DNA from: Owenia fusiformis
Taxonomy: Eukaryota; Annelida; Polychaeta; Sabellida; Oweniidae
Length of the DNA: 59,500 nucleotides
NCBI GenBank assembly: GCA_903813345.2
Contig: CAIIXF020000012.1
Location: 28,286,684 to 28,346,183 of the forward strand
Direction: 5' to 3'
Part shown: one piece after another, positions 37,456 to 46,179 of the stretch
How positions within the stretch are numbered: the first letter of the stretch is position 1
How the letters are laid out: each line of letters starts with the position of its first letter
Notes under the pieces: generated by a model
What the model was told of the DNA's origin: nothing
The model's database searches: none
The model's input: the letters and a program-made list of their open reading frames with translations, nothing else
Made by a program: the position numbers and the translations under genes

Positions 37456-37588
37456 ACAATTATTGACCTCTCCAGAGGTTTACTGTCAAAATTATATCCC
37501 GAGACTGTAAATCGAGACCGTAGGTCGAGGTTTACAGTCGAGGGATATAATTTTGACAGTAAACCGAATGGAGAGGTCTATAATTGTT
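37456..37588. repeat. palindrome around an ATATAATTTTGACAG arm
   Basis: The left arm ACCTCTCC...TTTACTGTCAAAATTATAT pairs with the right arm ATATAATTTTGACAGTAAA...GGAGAGGT. A shorter inner pair (CTGTAAATCGAGACC with GGTCGAGGTTTACAG) forms the tip. It is about 133 bp and may be the 3' end structure of a larger element that includes the next feature. Confidence 0.75.
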
Positions 37589-37669
37589 TTGTTAGTCCGA
37601 AGAATATCTTAGATTTTTCTGACCCTTGAAGTTGACTTGAAGTTGGATCAGTCCAGACCCTCGAGACGT

Positions 37670-37870
37670 TCATACGGCAGTAAGTTCACTCAATGGAGTC
37701 AAATTACTCTCCTGGGCGAAGTCCACTAAAAGCTTTGTACAAAGTTTTAGATTTTTCTTCGTATTTTGACTGTCTTTACTCTCTAAGAGACTAATAATAT
37801 CCTCATCTTCAACATTTTTGAAACGGCTAGTGCTAGCGGCGGCCATTTTATCGTCTGATAATGACGTCAT
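37670..37870 (-). pseudogene. N-terminal fragment resembling Crypton/QRICH1-like (DUF3504-type) proteins
   Basis: A 66-codon frame starts MTSLSDDKMAAASTS and contains EDEDIISLLESKDSQNTKKN followed by a helix ending SNLTPLSEL. This 'Asn-Thr-Lys-Lys' N-terminal pattern is familiar from tyrosine-recombinase-related Crypton-derived proteins in invertebrates. The recombinase body is missing and the frame stops after SELTAV. The adjoining palindrome and the short inverted phrases nearby suggest a deleted, non-autonomous transposon copy. The assignment rests on pattern memory only. Confidence 0.45.
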
Positions 37871-38603
37871 TTTAATGGAATGCTGGGAATATTATTCACC
37901 GGCAATGCATTGCGCGGTGTACAGTTAAAATTATTCACCGCTCGTTGACCAATCAAAATCGAGTATTTCAACTGAGGTACTAACAAAGATAATTATTAAC
38001 CTGCAAGAATTTTAGCATGAATCATTAAAATCATATTCTCATTCAATACGCAAACATGTCGTCCATCTAGTAAGAATGAGGAAGCAAAAAACATCACAAG
38101 CAATACATCATGTGATTTTTTCCTTTCTCCGCCCTGATTTATTGCGTTGTGCTCGTTTTTGACGCAGCAATTTAAACTTTTTAAAACCTATTATAAAAAT
38201 TTTAGGAAAGGCACTCAACGGACTACGTTTTTGCTGATATGTTAGATTCAGATGTTTACGCCATTTTGAAAAGTCGAGAGCATTGAAAATAATATTGAAA
38301 AATAACAGTTACAGCCTATCATATTATGTATTATATATAATATATCATTCATTACATCATAACACATATATTTTTATTATCTATGACTATGTATCTGCAT
38401 TGAATTGATTGCTTTTGTATAATTTATAAAGGCGATCTATTCAGTCTTTGAAAATACAATTTTATTGATATACACAACATTGATTTTATCCCCCATGTCG
38501 CGTTATTTCAATGAAATATTTAGTCCAAACCCAGACATTTCATAATTTATCACCCCACTTATTGGAATTAGTAAGAATTCACAACGTATCTTAATGGTAA
38601 ACA
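37871..38603. other. intergenic upstream of PAN-domain gene
   Basis: AT-rich DNA. No TATA box or start site could be fixed with confidence. Confidence 0.35.
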
Positions 38604-39046
38604 ATGGATGTACTGGTAGTTTCTTCAATCATATGGATACTATTGTTTTATAATGGACTTCAATTTTCTGAAGGATCATGCCATGCCAACAACAATGGAG
38701 TTTTTTATACTCAACACTTTCACTACCAAAACATTGGTAAACTCTACAGGTCTCCAAATTCTCGAATCAAAACATCAGTAATGGATAGGGCACGATTTGA
38801 TATGACACTTGCTACTCACCAATGCTTCTCGAGTTGCCAAGAACAAACTCAACCAAAGTGTGTCGCGGTGAATTTCAACACTGAGAATGCAACGTGTGAA
38901 CTTCTTTCCACACAGCCCGTGTACTTATTCGATCCTTACATAATACCCGATGAGAAATGGGCATTGTATACAGAAAAAAAACTAGGTAAGATTATAAGAA
39001 ACAGATAATTTTATATTCTAAGAATGTGATGATATTATGGGAAAGA

Positions 39047-39758
39047 CAGGGTGTTAAAAACGCAACCTAAAGAAATCGCCATATCTTGGAAAATACTGGT
39101 TCAATTATGTTCATTTTTTCGGGAAAGAAAGAAGAGACTGTTTGTGTAAACCTTCCGTGGATGGTTAGTTGTAAAGCATGATGCCTTGGAAACCTGCTCA
39201 AAAGAGAGTTGTATTAGGAAAGTACGAAAAACGCAGTCAGGGGTGACTACTTTTGACCAAGACTGTATAGTCCCTGGAGTGATTTTGTTGAAACTCCACA
39301 ACGTCACTTCACGTTGAATGAAAATAATTTGTGCCAAATCTGAAGTGCAAAAACACTATGGTTATAAATATATTTGGTTTTATTGCTGTGGCAGTCACCT
39401 CTGAGTTTTTCGTATTTTCCTAGTTCAACTGTCTTTGACCAGGTGTCCAAGGCACCATGTTTAACAACTAACCATATTTCCAGGAGCTAAACATACACAG
39501 TTTATTCTTTCCTGAAAAAATGAACATAATTGAATAAGTATTTTCCAAGATATAGCGATTTTCCATTCGCATTTTTCGTATTTTTCTAATACTAATGTCG
39601 TTTGAGCAGGTGTTCAAGACACCATGTTTTAATTACAACCAACTAACAACAGTAGCTATGCATACGCAGTCTCTTCTTTCTTTCCTAAAAAATGAACATA
39701 ATTGAATTAGCATTTTCAAGATATAGAGATTTCTTTGGGTTGCGTTTTTAATACCCTG
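39047..39758. mobile_element. 712-bp TIR element in the PAN/fibrinogen intron
   Basis: CAGGGTGTTAAAAACGCAAC at the left and GTTGCGTTTTTAATACCCTG at the right pair over about 75 bp, through GAAATCGCCATATCTTGG and its complement. Inner sections (AAACATGGTGTC/TTGGACACCTGG-like and TACGAAAAACGCAGTCA) recur in both orientations, so it is a composite palindrome. No clear target duplication; the right flank is TA. Confidence 0.8.
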
Positions 39759-40379
39759 TACTATAACAAAGGGTTAATACAAACGGAAGGGGTAATACTT
39801 TGGGAATGGGGGATATGATTGGAAATTTGAATAGTATGTGAAAATTGAGATATTGTGGGGATAGGGAAATATGGAAAATGTAAAATATGGGGCAATTATA
39901 ACCCCTGTTTCAATCTGGAAATTAGTGCAATAGGCCATTCAACGATCATGGACCAGCAGTGTCAAAATATATTTAAGGTTGGATATGTCATCAAGAGAAA
40001 CATATGTTTTTATTATCTCCAAAGAAACCCCCTGGATGAATATTATTTCAGCTGATATTCCACTTGAAACGTGGTGGATCTTCAAAATTTATAAGTGGGA
40101 CTCCATTTATAGAAGCCATGAACTGAATTTACACTCATTAATATTAAAATTGATATTTTATTCATACATTTTAAGAAAAAAGGTATGTCAAAGAAGATGT
40201 AAAAGTAAAAACTTTCGAATTTTCTCTCTACAGGCCTTGTTGCCCCTTTAAGTCAGATACTCTTCTCTGTAATGTAATTATTTGCGTTGGCTTTAGCTTT
40301 GCTCTCCGTATCATAAGTCGCTTCATATCCATCATATTCATTCATTTAATCACTTCATTTTCTTGTAATCTCTTGTACT

Positions 40380-41289
40380 GACGTGTCGCAAAAAGCTCGC
40401 GCACGCATTGTTACACATTTTGTGGCGTAATCCAGAGGATCCTCGCTTTTAACATGATAGAATGTGACGTTTTTGAGAAAAATGTACACACATGAAAATC
40501 CTTTCGTCCTCCACATTTACCTCTATATCTCAAAACATTTTAGACGAATAACTCTGATATCATATATATATTGTTAATGGGCTAGGAGCATCATAAAACA
40601 CGAATCAATTGATATTTTAGGTGAAATAAATATACGTGTTGCTGTGCTTGAAAATAGGCGAATGGTGTAAATTAGCCCTATTTTAATGAATTTTGAAAAC
40701 CTTTCGTCCTCCACTTTTCCACATACAACAGAAAACACATACTTTTGTGAACAAAATCAACTATTTGTTAATAAACTAAAGTTTAGGAGCAAAATAATCA
40801 TGTATGATTTATTAAAAATTGATCTCGTATTTTTTGTTTAATGTACACCTGAAAAGTTGAAGGTACCAAAAAAAGAGTAAAAAAGGTCGCTGTCAACATA
40901 TTCTATTTTTCGGACTCTATGACGTCACAATATGGGACGCTTACTAAAATTCATCCTTTGAAATAAAACTTCCATCTACCTTTATCAAGACGAAAAATAA
41001 GTATAATAGTCATATATTGTTTGAGTTATGAGCGTTTAAAGACGAAAAATAATTCAAAATGTAACGTGTCAACATGGGATATTTGCCAGATGTTTTGGTA
41101 AAAAACTCTTTTTTAAAAACGAACGCGCAAAAAATGTGAACGGAGTGTAGTTGATCTAAAATCTTCATCGAAACAGCTTTAAAATGATATATAACTTTAA
41201 TTAGAATATTATCTTATAATCCGGGGAATCAAAGTTACATTCACGCGATACCCTTAAAAAACAAATGCGCCACCTTTTTGCGACACGTC
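40380..41289. mobile_element. 910-bp TIR element in the same intron, ACT target duplication
   Basis: Begins GACGTGTCGCAAAAAG and ends CTTTTTGCGACACGTC. It is flanked by ACT on both sides (40377-40379 and 41290-41292). No ORF of note. Its right end lies 20 bp before the fibrinogen exon, so it supplies part of the 3' intron region. Superfamily not assigned. Confidence 0.85.
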
Positions 41290-41615
41290 ACTATTATGTC
41301 TCATTTCAGCGACACTGCCCTTGCAACTTCTAAAGGACTGTAGTGATGATTACCCAGGCTACACAGGCACAACGACAATCCAAACAACGATGAAAGAACA
41401 TTTGAAGCCAATTGCAATTATGGTTGGCTATTTCTCTTCAGGCGTTTTAACGGGAGTGAAGGCTTCTTTCGAACATATTCTGAATACCAGTCAGGTTTCG
41501 GAGATCGAAATGGCGAAAATTTTCTTGAACTAGATAATATTGTGAGTGTTTTGAACCAAGGAGGATACACGCTCATTCTCCGTCAAGCGTGACTTTGAGG
41601 TGTCAAAATATTAAT

Positions 41616-42165
41616 TTTTCGACCTCAACCAAAATACAAGCTCTACTTAATTCATGGATGGCTATGGTTTGTGGATGAAAAATGCCAAGTTTCACCAGCC
41701 TTGTATCAAAATTGGAGAAGTTATAACGCATTGTATAAACGGTATGCTGTAACACACATTTAATTTACGAACCTAATTTACGGAACACCTCTAAATGCTA
41801 AAATGACAAATATTGTACATCACATACTTATATCCTTGGCTGCATATCGACCTCATGGACCTAACAAGTAAATTGATATAAAAATCTAAGTTAATTTTCG
41901 TATTATCAAAAAACGTGTGTCCCGTAAATTAATCTCGTAAATTAATTTAGGATTTCAACTAATTATAACATAAGAAATATGAAACCATGATCGGGAATAT
42001 AGCTGGTTTTAAAAAGAGACCCAACGTGCCTAAATATCTGTTGTATGTTATGTCATTTTATGTTATATTTATTTTCATATTATAATTATTACAATTTGAA
42101 TAACAAGGTATGCACAAGACGCTGGGCGTATACTGTGCAGTTTACACCACATTACATATTACATT
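41616..42165. other. intergenic, no gene recognised
   Basis: AT-rich sequence after the fibrinogen-like exon. No further exon of that gene was recognised. Confidence 0.35.
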
Positions 42166-42529
42166 GTATTTCATACTTGAGTGGGTTTGGGGTAGATATC
42201 ACCCGGGAATATATATCATATCTGAGGAGCGGGCAGGATATATTGTATATGTCCCGCTCTAGGCCAAATGCGGGCAGATATAATATATCCATCCCGCTCC
42301 CGGGAATTTTTTCATAAGTTTAAAAAAGTTTAAAAAAATTTAAAATTTAAATTTCAGAAGTTTAAAATTTTTCAAAAAGTTTAAATGTTACAATTCTATT
42401 GTATTGAACTGAAGGAATATTATGAAAATGTTAAATATAAATTGTGCTTTTACCGTATAGGCCTATCTTGTTTTTTGAAAAAGGTGGTAAAGGTTATATC
42501 TACCCCAAACCCACTCAAGTATGAGATAC
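42166..42529. mobile_element. MITE with ~34-bp TIRs (CATACTTGAGTGGGTTTGGG)
   Basis: 42172-42199 and 42496-42523 are perfect inverted copies, and the match runs a few bases further outward with one mismatch. The interior holds small palindromes (GAGCGGGCAGGATATA; TATAATATATCCATCCCGCTC). 364 bp, no transposase. Confidence 0.85.
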
Positions 42530-42533
42530 ACCA

Positions 42534-42671
42534 GTTATGTACGGTCGGTTTTGGATACAGTGTTTATCCCGCGGGAAATATGTGTATCTCCCTCGGTCCC
42601 TGCGGTCCCTCGTGAGATACACATATTTCCCTTGGGATAAACCCTGTATCCAAAACCTCCCACTACATAAC
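42534..42671 (+). repeat. 138-bp palindromic repeat, copy 2
   Basis: Inverted copy of 21945-22082 with the same length and the same arms (GTTTTGGATACAG...CTGTATCCAAAAC). It abuts the preceding MITE with only 4 bp between. Confidence 0.85.
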
Positions 42672-42897
42672 CCTTATGTAACTTATATAATCAAGAGCAC
42701 ATTCTTTGATGATAAGGATCACCAGATTAGCAACGAAACATGAACACAATGGACCATGACATGATATTTGATATTAGATGTAGGTAGAGAGGAGAAGTGA
42801 TTTCAAAGAAGATTTAAACAAAAATAAAGGAGAAGACATAATGATGTTTTCATTTACTCCGTTCCATACTCTTAATAGTTCTACATTTATTGACTTT

Positions 42898-43242
42898 TCA
42901 CAAAAATTCGTTTTTAAACATATATGAACGTATACGGTCTTTATTTCTAGTCTTATGGACATGTGTATCAGCATTTGTAGAATAGAATTGTTTAAAAAGG
43001 TGATGCGGGAACTTGTCAGGTTTATTTATATTTTGGTATGCAAAGTTGGCAACATTGAAGTTAAATATGTCATAAATATTTAAGATTCTAAGATCTTTCA
43101 ATAAAGGGGCGGCATGAGCTAACTTACTAGAATTTGTTATTAACCTGGCAAATTTCTTCAGGAGTATATACAAAGGCTCGAGGAGTTTTTTATCAGCATT
43201 ACCCCAAATTATATTACAGTAATCAATTAAAAACAACAGCAT
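42898..43242 (-). pseudogene. LINE reverse transcriptase C-terminal fragment
   Basis: A 114-codon frame with IDYCNIIWGNADK, LEPLYILLKKFARLITNS, HAAPLLKDLRILNIYDIF and FAYQNINK. This is the conserved thumb/C-terminal segment of non-LTR retrotransposon reverse transcriptases (Jockey/CR1/RTE-like). The catalytic palm is absent, so this is a 5'-truncated remnant, as is usual for LINEs. Confidence 0.75.
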
Positions 43243-43822
43243 GGAAACATTGGATTACTTATCCGATTTGACAAATGCACTTAAAACTTTGGCTGAAGAT
43301 CCCAATAAGTTGTGCCAAAGTTATGCCAATAATTGAACGTTTTGTTGTGATTTTAACGAAACAACTATTTCATTCGAGAATATACAGGCGGTTCTATGTT
43401 TGGTATATTAACGAAGACGCAATTCAAATATCTAGTCCCTCGCTTTTGTTACGTTGACGATCTACGTGAAGATGGTCATGAAATATAATAGGCTGGTAGC
43501 AAATTGAATGATGAACAAAAGTGTAAAATATCAGGGAGTTATTTTCTAAAAAATGGTATAAAAGTTGGCAGAAAAGAACTTGGGGAAAATCGGATGGGGT
43601 CATCCGACCCCCCACATACCCGCATTAGAGTAAGGCTTGTTTTTATATATCAGATATCAGAACCTTACAGCAAAAGCTATGAAATTACATTCTATCACTA
43701 TCTGCGGTATTTTATCCACGATATCGAGGAGGTAGTTTAAATTCATTATAGAATTTATATTGAATCGAGTTCTTCAATTGTTCGCCGCATTGTTCATATT
43801 TTAATAATTATATGTACAAAAA
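43243..43822. other. 3' flank of P450 gene 1
   Basis: No gene recognised. It follows the P450 stop codon at 43823-43825 (minus strand); a poly(A) signal could not be fixed reliably. Confidence 0.35.
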
Positions 43823-43849
43823 TCATCTCTTGACTGTCTTTATCTTGTA
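43823..43849 (-). pseudogene. displaced last nine codons of P450 gene 1
   Basis: Reads Tyr-Lys-Ile-Lys-Thr-Val-Lys-Arg-stop. It matches the end of P450 gene 2 (57070-57096) with one difference (Val for Ile). It was cut off from the rest of the exon by the palindrome. Confidence 0.9.
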
Positions 43850-45807
43850 GGGATGAGTAGTATAGGCTGCAACTTTCGACCTACAACCGGCACCGGCACT
43901 GTTCCACTTCCACGTTCCACTTCCACCGGAAGTGACGTCATAGCTCACGTGTTCCACTTCCACAGGAAGTGACGTCATAGGTCACGTGTTTACATGGTGT
44001 ACTGGCAGTGATATAACTGGTCAAAGGTTACTGATAACAGATAAGAGATAGCTCAATTGATAAGATAATCAAACAAACTGGTCAAAGGTTACTGATAATT
44101 GATAAGAGAGTGGTTGTGATGATAAGCTATCTGTCTTTTTCATGGATGTTTCATTGTTATAGGTCAAAGGTTGATAACAAACTGATAAAACAGTGAAAAA
44201 GATAACTGCACAACAATTTCGACCAATCACATGGCTGTAATATATCAATTTGACCAATTATATTTGACACATACTTCATAGGTTGTATAAGCTGTAGAAC
44301 CATCATGCCACTTTATATCACTGGTCAAAGGTTACTGATAATTGGTGCAAGATCGAGGGTTTCTGATAACTGATAAGATATTCAAACAAACACTGTTAAG
44401 GTAACCTGGTGACTATGTGATAAGCTATCTTGTCTACTTCATGGATGTTTCATTGTTATAGGTCAAAGGTGAATAACAAACTGATAAAACAGTAAAAAAG
44501 ATAACTGCAGAACCATTTCAACCAAACAGGTTTTAACTTGCAGAATTATGTTAACCATTCAGTGTAGAGTATGTTTTAACCAATCAGGTTTCGAGATGCA
44601 GAATTATAACAACCAATCAGGGATAGTATGTTTGTATTATCTGATCCAATCGATGTACAGTATATTTTCATCCATTATTTTAACCAATCGGGTTGCAGTA
44701 TATTTTCATCTAATCAGAAAGCAGCAAATTCAACCAATCAGAGATAAGTTCCACCAGTAAACCAGTTTAAACATTCTAGTATTATGCAACACAAATATTT
44801 ACTGAGAGATTGACATTGCTAAGGTCCGGTCAAAGGTTACTGATAATTGATTAAGAGAGAAGTCTACTGATAAGATAACCAAACCAACACTGTTAAGATA
44901 ACTTGGTGTCTAAGTTATTCAAGCTCTTAAGTAATCTGTAGAACAAACCTTTGACATATGATATCACTGGTTAATGATAACTGATAAGAGAAAAGTAGAG
45001 AGTTTAAGTGTACATCATTAATATTATTGAGAACAACAACACAATAAATATATTAAAATAAACATTTAGAAGGTTGATCTGGGGATCAAACCCAGGACCT
45101 TTTGCTCCTAAAACAAGCATCATACCACTAGAACAATCAACCATAGATATGGAGAGAATATTTTAATATACTTCATGGCAATCATAAAAAGTATAGCATG
45201 TTTTGAATCAGATATTATGTTATGGTCAGGAAAACAATAACTGCAGAACTATTTTAAACAATCGGGGTACAGTATGTTTTCATCCAATCAGATATAAGAA
45301 AATCACCCAGTAGGAGAATTTTTGCAACATTACAAGTTCCGGCTGGTATTGAAGTTTTATAACCAACAAGCCTCCTGAGTCATTTTAGAATAATTTTTAA
45401 AGTGTCACGTTTGAGCGATTTCAGTCACTGTTGGTCGATTTCTGCTGATTTTTGGAGTTTGAATCTTTTGTTGTTCGATGTATGTAAATAATTCCTCTCA
45501 GTTGAATTTACAAACAGAACCTAGGTCATTGCTACATGCTGCTACAAAGGTAGATTAACCAGTTATTTTGGACAGCGACCAAGTGTGAAGCGAAAACTGG
45601 CAGCTAACTGGAAGCCCAGCGGGTACTATTTATGTTTACATGAGTTTTCCCTCCAATTGTAATCAACCCCTCAAATGTCTAAAAAACATGTAAGTGTACT
45701 TTTTTAGAATCTTTTTTGGAATATTTTCGACCAATCAAAGTGTATATGCAAATGAGCTGCAGAACCATTTCAATCAATCAGATCAGATTATTGCACTCTT
45801 TGACCCC

Positions 45808-45838
<31 letters not shown>

Positions 45839-46017
45839 CCACCGCCGCCGCCGCCGCCACCGCCGCCACCGCCGCCGCCGCCACCGCCGCCACCGCCGCC
45901 GCCACCGCCGCCACCGCCGCCACCCGTTGTGCCTTTAATGGCAGGTGATATTTATATTTAAATAAGTTTTCTATCAAATTGCAATCAGACCCGGTAAAAA
46001 GTAAAGATGGCGGCGGC

Positions 46018-46049
<32 letters not shown>

Positions 46050-46112
46050 CGGCGGCGGTGGCGGCGGCGGTGGCGGCGGCGGCGGCGGCGGCGGTGGCGG
46101 CGGCGGTGGCGG

Positions 46113-46179
<67 letters not shown>

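Larger units (their letters stand above)
38604..41615 (+). pseudogene. secreted PAN/apple-domain and fibrinogen-like gene, second exon frame-broken
   Basis: Exon 1 (38604-38985) encodes a signal peptide (about residues 1-24) and a PAN/apple-like domain with Cys26, FSSCQEQ, PKCVAVNFN and ATCELL. It ends CTAG|GTAAG. The acceptor at 41309 (ATTTCAG|CG) joins in phase and gives LKDCSDDYPGYTG, the usual start of a fibrinogen C-terminal domain. The frame is then lost near 41388: the fibrinogen-like sequence continues in another frame (DERTFEANCNYGW, RRFNGSEGFFRTYSEYQSG, GENFLELDNI, LNQGGYTL) to about 41590. The spliced product would end at 41533. Further domain exons are not found. It is either a decayed gene or contains a sequencing error. 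Such lectin-like proteins are usually secreted pattern-recognition molecules (family knowledge). Confidence 0.65.

Noticed and set aside
44548-44760. A 70-codon frame found identically at 47228-47440 on the other strand
   Set aside because: The identity comes from the palindrome; the sequence is a series of CCAAT-type boxes with no protein features.
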